From contig CALLAF010000026.1 in the NCBI GenBank assembly GCA_938002605.1, forward strand, positions 1 through 64,000: a stretch of DNA of 64,000 bases, read 5' to 3'. The notes below the pieces were generated by a model. It had not been told where the DNA came from. It did no database searches and saw only the letters and a program-made list of their open reading frames with translations. This DNA comes from an uncultured Paracoccaceae bacterium (GTDB lineage: Bacteria > Pseudomonadota > Alphaproteobacteria > Rhodobacterales > Rhodobacteraceae). The translations under genes were made by a program, and so were the position numbers. Below are positions 7,893 to 16,795 of the stretch, piece after piece (position 1 is the first letter of the stretch; the number at the start of each line of letters is the position of its first letter).

Positions 7893-9230
7893 TTGGATTT
7901 AATCAACCAACTTGTGCTGATGTTCGGCAATCTTGCCTTTGCGATTGCGGCTTTTGTTGTAGCCTTATCAGTTATCGTCGCGGTGCATGAATACGGGCAT
8001 TACATCGTCGGTCGTTGGTGTGGTATCCATGCCGAAGTGTTTTCGCTTGGCTTTGGCCCGCGCTTGTTTGGCTGGATTGATAAGCGCGGCACGCGCTGGC
8101 AGGTCGCGGCGGTGCCATTGGGCGGTTACGTCAAATTCCTAGGCGATGCGAATGCGGCGAGCGTCGGATCAGAAGAGGTCGCGCCAGAGGTCGATCCACG
8201 CCGCACGATGGAAGGTGCGCCGCTATGGGCGCGTGCCGCGACGGTCCTTGCGGGCCCCGTATTTAACTTCGTTCTCGCGATTTTGGTTTTTGCGGGGTCA
8301 GTGATGGTGCAAGGGCAGGCGGTCGATCCGTTGACCTATGACAGTGCAAAACCCTTGCCAGATGGGATTGTGAACCAGCTTGAACAGGGCGATGTCTTGA
8401 TCGCCGTGGACGGTGTGCTGTTTGATGACCCAGATCGCACTGAAAACATTCTAGATCTCGTGCCGAGTGCGCCGCAGCTTGACTATACCATCCTGCGTGA
8501 CGGGGCTGAGATGATCGTGACTGGGCCATTTGTGATGCCTTCGCTGATTGGCAGTGTGACGCCGCGAACCGCCGCAGATGAGGCCGGATTGGTTAAGGGG
8601 GACGTGATTACCGCAATTGATGGCGCACCAGTCTATTCGTTTTTACAGGTGCAAGAAAAGGTATTCGCTGCCGCAGGCGCACCTGTTGTGCTAGACCTTT
8701 GGAACGAGGGTGAGACGCGGACAGTGACCCTAACCGCGCGCCAAACCGATACGCCTTTGCCCGAAGGTGGATTTCAAACCCGCTATTTGATCGGTGTGAG
8801 TAGCGATTTTTTCTTTGATGCAATGGTTGAAGGTATCTCGGTCACGGATGCGTTAACTTTTGGCGTAAACGGTGTTTGGAACTCGGCCACAACGACGTTT
8901 TCCGCAGTCAAACACATGATTTTGGGAAATATATCGACATGTAACATGTCCGGCCCTGTTGGAATCGCAGAAACCAGCGCGTCGATGGCGCGTCAGGGCA
9001 CACAAAGCTTCATTTGGTTAATCGGTATGCTTTCGGCGGCAGTTGGCATCATGAATTTGCTGCCAATCCCTGTCTTGGATGGGGGGCATCTCGTCCTTTA
9101 TAGCTATGAGGCGGTGGCCCGCCGCAAGCCCTCAGAAAAAGCGATTCAAGTGTTTATGTCGATTGGCCTGACGCTGATATTGACCATGATGCTATTCACT
9201 TTGCTCAACGATACCATTCTGTGCCCATAA
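7893..9230 (+). CDS. rseP: RseP-type site-2 zinc metalloprotease
   Basis: RseP cleaves membrane-embedded substrates, such as anti-sigma factors, within the bilayer. The 445-residue protein has the zinc site HEYGH (H32, E33, H36) in the first membrane helix, followed by GFGPRLFGW. A PDZ-containing periplasmic region has GSVTPRTAADEAGLVKGDVI. The C-terminal membrane part carries the second zinc ligand in NLLPIPVLDGGH. The start is TTG at 7893, four bases after the dxr stop. Position between dxr and bamA is conserved across proteobacteria. Whether an anti-sigma substrate exists here cannot be seen. Confidence 0.95.
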   Translation: MDLINQLVLMFGNLAFAIAAFVVALSVIVAVHEYGHYIVGRWCGIHAEVFSLGFGPRLFGWIDKRGTRWQVAAVPLGGYVKFLGDANAASVGSEEVAPEVDPRRTMEGAPLWARAATVLAGPVFNFVLAILVFAGSVMVQGQAVDPLTYDSAKPLPDGIVNQLEQGDVLIAVDGVLFDDPDRTENILDLVPSAPQLDYTILRDGAEMIVTGPFVMPSLIGSVTPRTAADEAGLVKGDVITAIDGAPVYSFLQVQEKVFAAAGAPVVLDLWNEGETRTVTLTARQTDTPLPEGGFQTRYLIGVSSDFFFDAMVEGISVTDALTFGVNGVWNSATTTFSAVKHMILGNISTCNMSGPVGIAETSASMARQGTQSFIWLIGMLSAAVGIMNLLPIPVLDGGHLVLYSYEAVARRKPSEKAIQVFMSIGLTLILTMMLFTLLNDTILCP

Positions 9231-9255
9231 ACACCCCGTTTGCGTGTTTGCCGTT

Positions 9256-9284
9256 TTGACATTGCCCCTTAATCGGGCTAATTC
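9256..9284 (+). promoter_or_regulatory. Candidate sigma-70 promoter before bamA
   Basis: TTGACA at 9256-9261 is a perfect -35 hexamer. It is followed after 17 bases by TAATTC at 9279-9284, a weak -10. It lies 35 bases before the bamA ATG in the only sizeable gap of this operon (88 bp). This suggests bamA can be transcribed separately from rseP. Confidence 0.4.
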
Positions 9285-9318
9285 GTAGGGAACTGAATAA
9301 CGAAAACAGGCGAACAAT

Positions 9319-11625
9319 ATGCATAGATTTGTGGGGCGTCTGATGGCGCAGGGCGGGGCGAATGTCCGCCGGATTGCGACCATCACCGTGGTGGCAACAT
9401 TCACAGCAGGTGCCGCATTTGCGCAAAGCTTTGTTTTCAACAGCGTATCAATTGAGGGTAACCAGCGTGTCGCTGATGGTACAATCCTCACATATGCAGG
9501 TATTTCCCAAGGCGAGGCGCTGAGCACTGGTGAATTGAACGATGCCGCGCAAGCCATTCGCGGGTCCGGTCTATTTGAAAGCGTTGACGTTATCCCAAGC
9601 GGGAATACGTTGATTATCCGCGTGGTCGAATACCCGACAGTGAACCGGATCAATATCGAAGGTAACGCGCGACTGAGTGATTCCGAATTGTTGCCATTTG
9701 TGCAATCACAACCGCGCCGCGCCTATAACCCGACGCAGGCAGAATCCGATACCGCTGCGATTACGCAAGCATATGCAGAGCAGGGCCGGATCAACGCGAC
9801 GGTCACGCCAAGCATTATTCCGTTGTCTGATAACCGGGTCGATCTGGTGTTTGTGGTGACGGAATCTGCCGTCACAGAGGTTGAACGGATTTCTTTCCTT
9901 GGCAACCGAACGTTTTCTGAATCGCGCCTGCAGCGTGTGTTAGACACAAAACAGGCGGGCGCGCTGCGTGCATTGGTTCGCCGTGATACCTATTCGTCAG
10001 AGCGTCTGGCGGCGGATCGTCAATTGCTCACAGATTTCTATCATTCACGTGGCTACCCTGACTTTGTCGTACAAAACGTGGATGTGGCACTGACACGCGA
10101 ACGCGATGCCTATCTGATTACTTACAACCTGCGCGAGGGCCAAAAGTTTGAATTTGGCACAGTGACGGTCACCAGCGAAATTGAAGGGCTAGATCCAGCG
10201 CCATTCCAGGACGCTATTCGTGTACGCCAAGGCGTGACCTATTCGCCCGTGCCTATTGAGACGGATATCGTGCGGCTTGAACGTCTTGCCGTGAGCCGGG
10301 GTGTGAATTTTGTGCAGGTTGATACCCGCATCACCCGTAACCCACGCGATTTGACGCTTGATCTGGCATACGTCTTGGTGCCCGGCCCACGCATTTTTGT
10401 GGAACGCATCGATATCGAGGGCAACAGCACCACATTAGACCGCGTTATCCGTAACCGTGTGGATGTGGTTGAAGGCGACCCGTTTAATCCGCGTGAAATT
10501 CGCGATTCCGCAAGCCGTATCCGCGCATTGGGTTTCTTTCAGGATGTGTCTGTGAACACGCGGCAGGGCAGTAGCGAAAACCAGCGGATTGTCGACGTTG
10601 ATGTTGTCGAAGGCCCAACTGGTAGTCTGAGCTTTGGTGCAAACTACAATACCGATACTGGCATTGGGTTGGTTGCGTCTTACAATCAATCGAACTTTCA
10701 AGGACGCGGTCAAAGCTTAAGCTTCAACCTTTCGACGGCTGAAACCAACCGGAACCTATCGTTTAGTTTTGCTGAGCCACGTTTGTTGGGGCGCGATTTG
10801 CGTCTTGGGGTGAACCTTTCTTATGCCACCACGGATAACGAAAGCGCGCTTTACGACACGGAAAGCCTACGTATCAGCCCTCGTTTGACATTCCCGGTCA
10901 GTGAAAATGGGCGCCTGACTGTGCTTTACGCATTTGACTACAGCGATATTTCTGATGTCGACAGCAGCGCCAGCCAGATTATTCACAATGAGGCCGATGA
11001 AGGCGGAGTTGGTACACATGCGCTTGGCTATACCTATAGCTATGACACTCGCCGGTCTGGGTTGAACCCAACGGCAGGTGTTGTACTGCGCTTTGGTCAA
11101 GAATTCGGATTTGGCGATACGCAGTTCATTAAATCAACCGCGTTGCTTGGGGCCGAAGCCAAGGTTCTGAACGAAGAGGTCACTCTGCGGGCGACCCTTG
11201 AAGGCGGCTATCTTGACTATCAAGATGGGTCCAGCCGTGTGACCGACCGCTTCTTCATGGGCAGCCGTGTGATGCGCGGGTTTGAGGCTGGCGGGATTGG
11301 TCCACGTGATGATGATACGGATGACGCGCTTGGGGGGAATGCCTTTGCGGTGCTGCGTCTTGAATCTGAGTTCCCGCTTGGACTACCGACAGAATACGGG
11401 CTGACTGGTGGGGCGTTCATCGATTACGGATCGGTTTGGAATGTTGGCGAAACCTACGGCGAAGATGTGATCTACGATGAATTCACGCCGCGCGCGGTTG
11501 CAGGTCTATCCCTATTCTGGACCACGCCGATTGGCCCGCTGCGGTTTAACTTTACCGAAGCTCTGGACGCGCAAGACCGCGACAACACCAAGGCTTTTGA
11601 CGTCACCATCTCAACGAGCTTTTGA
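9319..11625 (+). CDS. bamA: Outer membrane protein assembly factor
   Basis: BamA inserts beta-barrel proteins into the outer membrane. The 768-residue precursor has a signal peptide ending near residue 35 (AGAAFA before QSF). POTRA domains fill about residues 38-350, with repeated patterns such as VNRINIEGNARLSD and FVERIDIEGNSTTLDRVIRNR. A 16-strand barrel domain follows, with RGFEAGGIGPRD, the conserved lid-loop RGF motif. The protein ends in phenylalanine (TISTSF), the barrel signature. The skp start overlaps its stop. Confidence 0.97.
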   Translation: MHRFVGRLMAQGGANVRRIATITVVATFTAGAAFAQSFVFNSVSIEGNQRVADGTILTYAGISQGEALSTGELNDAAQAIRGSGLFESVDVIPSGNTLIIRVVEYPTVNRINIEGNARLSDSELLPFVQSQPRRAYNPTQAESDTAAITQAYAEQGRINATVTPSIIPLSDNRVDLVFVVTESAVTEVERISFLGNRTFSESRLQRVLDTKQAGALRALVRRDTYSSERLAADRQLLTDFYHSRGYPDFVVQNVDVALTRERDAYLITYNLREGQKFEFGTVTVTSEIEGLDPAPFQDAIRVRQGVTYSPVPIETDIVRLERLAVSRGVNFVQVDTRITRNPRDLTLDLAYVLVPGPRIFVERIDIEGNSTTLDRVIRNRVDVVEGDPFNPREIRDSASRIRALGFFQDVSVNTRQGSSENQRIVDVDVVEGPTGSLSFGANYNTDTGIGLVASYNQSNFQGRGQSLSFNLSTAETNRNLSFSFAEPRLLGRDLRLGVNLSYATTDNESALYDTESLRISPRLTFPVSENGRLTVLYAFDYSDISDVDSSASQIIHNEADEGGVGTHALGYTYSYDTRRSGLNPTAGVVLRFGQEFGFGDTQFIKSTALLGAEAKVLNEEVTLRATLEGGYLDYQDGSSRVTDRFFMGSRVMRGFEAGGIGPRDDDTDDALGGNAFAVLRLESEFPLGLPTEYGLTGGAFIDYGSVWNVGETYGEDVIYDEFTPRAVAGLSLFWTTPIGPLRFNFTEALDAQDRDNTKAFDVTISTSF

Positions 11626-12146
11626 TGACCTTCTGGCGTGTCCTTTTGATTTGTCTGTGCGCGGCATTGCCCGCGCGCGCGCAAGAGGTCACGCCGCAGA
11701 TTTTGGTTTTTGATATGAACCGGATCTACTTTGAGACCCTATACGGCCGCCGGATCGCAGAAGATCTGAACCAAGCAGCCGCAGCTGTGCAGGAAGAAAA
11801 CGAACAAATCGTCGCAACCTTAACAGAAGAAGAACGCAGCCTGACCTTGCGACGCCCAGAGATGACGCCAGAGGACTTTCGTGCCGAAGCCGATGCCTTT
11901 GATGCGAAGGTCCAAGAGGTCCGCCGGGTTCGGGATGCCAAAAACATCGAATTGCAAACTGCCGACGCCGAACAGCGCGCGACCTTCGAAGACCGAGTGC
12001 AGGGCATCATTGCCAATGTAATGCTTGAACGTGGCGCGGTCATCGTACTTGAACAACGCAGCGTCGTTATGTCGGTCCGCGCAGCCAATATCACAGATGA
12101 TGTGATTGTGCGGGTCGATGCCGAGTTGGGCGACGGAACGCAGTAG
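11625..12146 (+). CDS. OmpH/Skp-family periplasmic chaperone
   Basis: Skp-like proteins hold unfolded outer-membrane proteins between the Sec translocon and the Bam complex. The 173-residue product has a signal peptide ([17 protein letters not shown], then QEV). It continues with [16 protein letters not shown], which resembles the core strand of OmpH, and a long charged helical region (about 45-125) expected to form the tentacle coiled coil. The ATG at 11625 overlaps the bamA TGA as TGATG; a TTG one codon earlier is in frame. In many alphaproteobacteria lpxD comes next, but here fabZ follows directly. Confidence 0.9.
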   Translation: MTFWRVLLICLCAALPARAQEVTPQILVFDMNRIYFETLYGRRIAEDLNQAAAAVQEENEQIVATLTEEERSLTLRRPEMTPEDFRAEADAFDAKVQEVRRVRDAKNIELQTADAEQRATFEDRVQGIIANVMLERGAVIVLEQRSVVMSVRAANITDDVIVRVDAELGDGTQ

Positions 12147-12214
12147 GCTCATGCTTGCCCGCAGTCTGTGGAATTGCTACTCAGCATAAGCGAAATACAA
12201 GGAATACCCCACCA

Positions 12215-12679
12215 ATGTCCGATCCTGTCACCGAAGCCGACATTCTGCTGATCCAAAAAATCTTGCCGCACCGCTACCCGTTTTTGCTGGTCGATAAGGT
12301 TCACAGTATTGATGGGACAAAATCCGCTGTCGGCATTAAGAATGTCACGATGAACGAGCCTCATTTTCAGGGCCATTTCCCAGGCAACCCGATCATGCCG
12401 GGCGTCACAATCGTTGAAGCCATGGCGCAGACTACTGCCGTGATGGTTGGCGCGACACTTGGCCTGACCGAGGGCAATCTGCTGGTCTATTTCATGGCGA
12501 TTGATGGCTGTAAATTCCGCCGCAAGGTCGTGCCGGGTGATGTGCTTGAAATGCATGTGGAAACCACACGCGGCAAACCCGGTGGCAAGGTGTGGCGCTT
12601 TAAGGGCGTCGCAACTGTAGATGGCGAAATGGCCGCCGAGGCAGAATTCACAGCCATGATGGATATCCCCAAAGAATGA
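12215..12679 (+). CDS. fabZ: 3-hydroxyacyl-ACP dehydratase
   Basis: FabZ dehydrates beta-hydroxyacyl-ACP in fatty acid elongation and competes with LpxA for hydroxymyristoyl-ACP. The 154-residue hotdog-fold protein has [13 protein letters not shown], the catalytic histidine in [11 protein letters not shown] (H54) and the glutamate in VEAMAQT (E68). The ATG at 12215 follows AAGGAATA. Its stop overlaps the lpxA start as ATGA, which fits coordinated synthesis of lipid A and fatty acids. Confidence 0.96.
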   Translation: MSDPVTEADILLIQKILPHRYPFLLVDKVHSIDGTKSAVGIKNVTMNEPHFQGHFPGNPIMPGVTIVEAMAQTTAVMVGATLGLTEGNLLVYFMAIDGCKFRRKVVPGDVLEMHVETTRGKPGGKVWRFKGVATVDGEMAAEAEFTAMMDIPKE

Positions 12680-13458
12680 GCAATATCCACCCGTCTTCTG
12701 TCATTGCTGAGGGCGCCGTGATCGGTGCCGATTGCACCATTGGGCCGTTCTGCGTGATCGGCGCAAACGTGGTTTTGGGCGACCGGGTGGTTCTTAAAGG
12801 CCATGTGGTTGTTGATGGCGATACGCATATCGGTGACGACACCGTGGTGTTTTCATTCTCTGTGATCGGCGAAATCCCACAAGATTTGAAATTCGACGGC
12901 GAACAAACCCGGCTGCGCATCGGTGCGCGCAACCGGATTCGTGAACATGTGACAATGAACACAGGCACGGTGCAGGGTGGCGGTGAAACACGCGTTGGCG
13001 ACGATGGGCTGTTTATGGCCGGCTGCCATATCGCGCATGATGCTACAATTGGCGACCGGGTCATTGTGGTGAATTCCTCTGCGATTGCAGGGCATTGCGT
13101 GATTGAGGACGACGTGATCATTGGCGGTCTTTGCGGTGTACATCAATGGGTGCGGATCGGCAAAGGTGCGATCATCGGGGCTGTTACCATGGTCACCAAT
13201 GACGTCGTCCCGCATGGGCTGGTCCAAGGGCCGCGCGGTGTGTTGGATGGGCTTAACCTTGTCGGGCTGAAACGCAAAGGCGTCGCGCGTGCTGATATCA
13301 CAGCGTTGCGGGCCGCGTTTCAGATGCTGCGCGATGGCGACGGCAATTTCCAAGACCGCGCCCGCCGTCTTGGCGAAGAAAGCGACAGCGACTACGTGCA
13401 GCAAATGGTTGCCTTTATCCTTGGCGATACTGATCGCAATTTCCTGACGCCGGGCTGA
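12676..13458 (+). CDS. lpxA: UDP-N-acetylglucosamine acyltransferase
   Basis: LpxA adds a 3-hydroxyacyl chain to UDP-GlcNAc, the first lipid A step. The 260-residue protein is built from left-handed beta-helix hexapeptide repeats through about residue 190 (for example [17 protein letters not shown] and [10 protein letters not shown]). The catalytic histidine is in [13 protein letters not shown] (H121). A helical C-terminal domain follows. Start and stop overlap fabZ (ATGA) and lpxI (TGATG). Confidence 0.96.
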   Translation: MSNIHPSSVIAEGAVIGADCTIGPFCVIGANVVLGDRVVLKGHVVVDGDTHIGDDTVVFSFSVIGEIPQDLKFDGEQTRLRIGARNRIREHVTMNTGTVQGGGETRVGDDGLFMAGCHIAHDATIGDRVIVVNSSAIAGHCVIEDDVIIGGLCGVHQWVRIGKGAIIGAVTMVTNDVVPHGLVQGPRGVLDGLNLVGLKRKGVARADITALRAAFQMLRDGDGNFQDRARRLGEESDSDYVQQMVAFILGDTDRNFLTPG

Positions 13459-14360
13459 TGCTGGCGCTGATTGCAGGGACGGGGGATTTGCCCCCCGCAT
13501 TGGTTGCGCGCCTGACTGAGCCGCCGCTGATTTGTGCGATGCGCGGATTTGAACCTAGCCTGAAACCCGACATCACATTCCGGATGGAGCATCTTGGCAG
13601 CTTTCTTGCAGATTTGCGCGCGCGTGGGGTGACACAGATTTGCATGGCAGGGGCTGTCCGTCGTCCGCAAATCGATCCTGCCCAGATTGACGCCGCGACC
13701 ATGCCTTTGGTGCCAAAGGTCCAAGCTGCCTTAACACAAGGCGACGATGGCGCGCTGCGTATTATCATTGCAATCATGGAAGAGCACGGGTTTCACGTGA
13801 TGGCCGCACATGAAATCGCACCCGATCTTTTGCCCCAACCCGGGGTGCGCACAAAACTGGGACCTGCATCAGATCATACAAATGATGCATTTGCCGGGGA
13901 AACATGCGTCATCCAAATGGGGCTGTCGGACACGGGGCAGGCTTGTGTCATTCGCCGCGGCGCAGTGATCGTGCGCGAAGACGCGGGGGGCACCGATGCG
14001 ATGCTTAAGAAGGTATGCCAAGATTACGACGACAAACAGATGGCAGATGATCCGCTAAATTGGGCGATTGATCGATCAGTTGATCTTGCGAAGTCGGTCA
14101 AAGGCTGGCTTGCTGGCCGCCCGGCACGGCGTGATGCTGCTGATGGCGGCATTCTGTTCAAAGCCCCAAAACCGGATCAAGATCAACGTGCTGACCTGCC
14201 ACTTATTGGGCTTCGCACTGTGATGATGGCCGCTGAGGCTGAACTCGACGGTATTGTGATTGAAGCAGGCGGCGTGATGGTTTTGGACCTGCCAACGGTC
14301 CGCAAAGTATTGGACGCGCAAGGTATGTTTTTATGGGTGCGCCCCAGGGGCGGGGCATGA
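13458..14360 (+). CDS. lpxI: UDP-2,3-diacylglucosamine pyrophosphatase, LpxI type
   Basis: LpxI hydrolyses UDP-2,3-diacylglucosamine to lipid X and UMP. Alphaproteobacteria often use LpxI in place of LpxH. The 300-residue protein starts LALIAGTGDLPPALV, the N-terminal LpxI_N nucleotide-binding pattern, and the C-terminal domain carries GPASDHTNDAFAGE-like and LPLIGLRTVMMAAEAELDGI segments typical of the DUF1009 family. It sits between lpxA and lpxB, as expected for this step, with overlapping start and stop codons on both sides. Confidence 0.93.
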   Translation: MLALIAGTGDLPPALVARLTEPPLICAMRGFEPSLKPDITFRMEHLGSFLADLRARGVTQICMAGAVRRPQIDPAQIDAATMPLVPKVQAALTQGDDGALRIIIAIMEEHGFHVMAAHEIAPDLLPQPGVRTKLGPASDHTNDAFAGETCVIQMGLSDTGQACVIRRGAVIVREDAGGTDAMLKKVCQDYDDKQMADDPLNWAIDRSVDLAKSVKGWLAGRPARRDAADGGILFKAPKPDQDQRADLPLIGLRTVMMAAEAELDGIVIEAGGVMVLDLPTVRKVLDAQGMFLWVRPRGGA

Positions 14361-15475
14361 AGGTCTTTGTGATCGCTGGCGAAGCATCGGGCGATAAGCT
14401 GGGTGGGGCGCTTATGGATGGGCTCAAACAGCTGCGTCCAGGCGTCACATTTGACGGGGTCGGCGGAGCGTTGATGCAATCGCACGGGCTGGTTAGCCGT
14501 TTTCCCATGGATGAACTGAGCGTGATGGGACTTGCGGAAATTCTTCCCAAATACCGTGCGCTTAAGGCGCGTATCAGGGAAATGGCTGATGCGATTGTTG
14601 AAACCAAGCCCGACGTTCTGATTACCATCGACAGCCCTGATTTTTGTCTGCGCGTCGCAAAGCTGGTCAAAGCGCAAAGTGATATTCGCACAGTGCATTA
14701 TGTGGCCCCAACGGTCTGGGCATGGCGACCCGGGCGCGCGCAGAAAATGGCGGCGCATATTGATCATGTGCTCGCACTTTTTCCGTTTGAACCACCGTTG
14801 ATGCAGGCGGCTGGCATGGATTGTGACTTTGTCGGACATCCGGTTGTCGCTGAACAGGTCGCGACACAAGAACAGGCGGATGCGGTCGGGCAGGGCACTG
14901 TAGTGCTGGTACTGCCCGGAAGCCGCAAGGGCGAGGTCGGGCGGCTTGCTGACCGTTTTGGAGAGGCCGCAGCCCAGATCGCAGCGAAAGTCCCAAACGC
15001 AATGTTTGTGATCCCAACGACCGCGGGCGTCGTGGATTTAGTGCGTGAAAAGACGACACAATGGGATGTGCCCGTGACGATTATACCGCCGGGATCGCCG
15101 GAAAAGGCTGCATGGTTTCGGCGCGCTGATGTCGCGCTGGCAGCTTCAGGAACTGTTTCGCTTGAACTGGCGGCGAACGCCACGCCGATGGTTATCGCCT
15201 ATGACATGGCGTGGTTAAGCCGGATCATCATTGGGCGCATGTTGCGGGTGGATACGGTGACGCTGGTCAATCTGGTATCTGAGACACGGGTTGTGCCTGA
15301 ATTTATCGGAAAGAATTGCCTGCCTGTGCCCATTGCAGATGCGGTTATTGCGACACTTGGTAATCCAACCGCGCAATCGGATGCTATGGCTGAAACAATG
15401 AAACGGCTTGGGGCAGGTGGGCAGCCACCAGGATTGCGGGCAGCACAAGCTGTGTTGGATCGCTTGGGTACATAA
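14357..15475 (+). CDS. lpxB: Lipid-A-disaccharide synthase
   Basis: LpxB joins UDP-diacylglucosamine and lipid X to form the tetraacyl disaccharide of lipid A, at the inner membrane. The 372-residue GT19 protein begins MKVFVIAGEASGDKLGG, then has VLITIDSPDFCLRVA, HYVAPTVWAWRPGRA and VLVLPGSRKGEV, all GT19 landmarks. The ATG at 14357 overlaps the lpxI stop as ATGA and follows AGGGGCGGGG. An in-frame ATG at 14333 would add eight non-conserved residues. It is the last gene of the lipid A cluster. Confidence 0.95.
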   Translation: MKVFVIAGEASGDKLGGALMDGLKQLRPGVTFDGVGGALMQSHGLVSRFPMDELSVMGLAEILPKYRALKARIREMADAIVETKPDVLITIDSPDFCLRVAKLVKAQSDIRTVHYVAPTVWAWRPGRAQKMAAHIDHVLALFPFEPPLMQAAGMDCDFVGHPVVAEQVATQEQADAVGQGTVVLVLPGSRKGEVGRLADRFGEAAAQIAAKVPNAMFVIPTTAGVVDLVREKTTQWDVPVTIIPPGSPEKAAWFRRADVALAASGTVSLELAANATPMVIAYDMAWLSRIIIGRMLRVDTVTLVNLVSETRVVPEFIGKNCLPVPIADAVIATLGNPTAQSDAMAETMKRLGAGGQPPGLRAAQAVLDRLGT

Positions 15476-15504
15476 AAAAGCCCCGCCAATTTCTTGGAGG
15501 GGCT
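15474..15504 (-). terminator. Rho-independent terminator of the FadL-type gene
   Basis: AGCCCCGCCAA (15479-15489) and TTGGAGGGGCT (15494-15504) form an 11-bp stem with one mismatch and a TTTC loop. On the minus strand a run of six T follows (15479-15474). It lies 23 bases past the stop of the minus-strand porin gene. It also sits at the end of lpxB, whose stop codon it touches, and might slow plus-strand transcription too, but no T-tract follows on that strand. Confidence 0.85.
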
Positions 15505-15526
15505 GAATGTCAGAATTTCGACTGAC

Positions 15527-16660
15527 TTAGAAGTTATAAGCGATCTTCAGACCAGCAGCCCAGCCGCTATTGTCATCAAAATCACCAAGTGTTGTGCCTG
15601 CAGGTGCACCAAGTGCCGCAGGCGCTTCAGTTTCGGCGTCTCCGATCCAGATGTAGCGTATACCGCCAGTAATCCGAACGTTATCCATCGTGTGGGTTAC
15701 ACCTAGTCCCAGCGACGTGTTGCCGTTGGTCGGCCCAAGGTTCCCAGAGAAACCGTCGGTTGATGCCTCATAACCCGCAGTCACCGCGCCAGACCATTGA
15801 TCGTTAAAGCGACGACCGAGCCCCAAATTATATGTAATGACGTCGTCAGAATAATCGACGAGCGAGCCGCCGAAAGCACTATCATAGGCTGTGGGAGTAA
15901 TATCAAATTCCGACCATTCGACCCAACGAATTGACCCAAACAACAGCGTATCCGCTGCCACACCTGTTTGGCCTTCGAGGGTCAATGCCTGAGGAATGGT
16001 TGTCGAAAATGATGTATCACCCAAAGCAATAGATTCAGTTGCTGTAAAATCGTGTGTAATGGCGCTTTCGTAGGTTAAAGATATGCGCGCGGCAATGTCT
16101 GGACGTTCCCAAGCTGCGCCCACGACGTAACCAAAGTCGGTCTCTTTACTTGTGGACATTGTGTATGTGTTGAACAGGGCAACTTCGCCAGAGGTTTGGA
16201 GTGCGCGAAAACCGCCGTAAACGGTAACGTTATTAGGTGCGGCATAGCTAAGCAGCGTGGTGAAACCAAGGCTATCAATTGAAGCTGTTGAACCTAATGG
16301 GGTAAGGCCACCGCCATACACATATGTTGTGCTCGCATCATAGTTTACGTCAGCACCGTAGGGTTGACCGACGACAAGAGCCAAAGAAAACTTATCGCTC
16401 AAATCCGTTTTGTAACCCATGCCTATCTGTAAGTAATTTTCGGCAACGTCACCGGTTTCGGCGCCGGCAAGTGAGCCGGGGCTTACCGAAAACGCCTGAG
16501 CCCCACTTACGTTTGGCGAGATATACCCGAACGTCAACTCAAGATAGTCGCCGTCTTCAAAAAGCAACGCGGCTGATGGTGCTGCGCGTTCAATCCCCCC
16601 CGCATTCGCGATAGTTGTCGTAAGCAGCAGCGCTGCGCTGGCTGAAATAGCGTTTTTCAT
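15527..16660 (-). CDS. FadL-family outer membrane protein
   Basis: A likely outer-membrane beta-barrel of the FadL/OmpP1 family, which carries long-chain fatty acids or aromatic hydrocarbons. The 377-residue precursor has a signal peptide of about 20 residues (MKNAISASAALLLTTTIANA). The rest is rich in alternating polar and aromatic strands such as YLELTFGYISPN, DTLLFGSIRWVEWSEFD and VRITGGIRYIWIGDAE. It ends in AYNF, a barrel-type C-terminus. The ATG at 16660 follows GATGAGGAC. Related roseobacter proteins are annotated as aromatic hydrocarbon degradation membrane proteins; substrate is not evident here. Confidence 0.82.
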   Translation of the reverse strand: MKNAISASAALLLTTTIANAGGIERAAPSAALLFEDGDYLELTFGYISPNVSGAQAFSVSPGSLAGAETGDVAENYLQIGMGYKTDLSDKFSLALVVGQPYGADVNYDASTTYVYGGGLTPLGSTASIDSLGFTTLLSYAAPNNVTVYGGFRALQTSGEVALFNTYTMSTSKETDFGYVVGAAWERPDIAARISLTYESAITHDFTATESIALGDTSFSTTIPQALTLEGQTGVAADTLLFGSIRWVEWSEFDITPTAYDSAFGGSLVDYSDDVITYNLGLGRRFNDQWSGAVTAGYEASTDGFSGNLGPTNGNTSLGLGVTHTMDNVRITGGIRYIWIGDAETEAPAALGAPAGTTLGDFDDNSGWAAGLKIAYNF

Positions 16661-16696
16661 GTCCTCATCCCTGTCATGAATCTCCTCGTGGAACGA

Positions 16697-16735
16697 CCCT
16701 AAGGAGTGGGTTACGTTTGCGTCAATTCTTGACGC
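16697..16735 (-). promoter_or_regulatory. Perfect 7-bp palindrome over the candidate porin promoter
   Basis: GCGTCAA (16719-16725), TTC, TTGACGC (16729-16735) is a perfect inverted repeat. On the minus strand TTGACG at 16725-16720 could be the -35 of the FadL-type gene, with TTAGGG at 16702-16697 as a weak -10 after 17 bases. The palindrome would then be an operator for a dimeric regulator. TGACGTCA, a second short palindrome, lies nearby at about 16760. Confidence 0.4.
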
Positions 16736-16795
16736 TACGTCATGCATCTCTTCTATACGTGACGTCATAAAATTGCAATAAACTGAACGGTTTAG

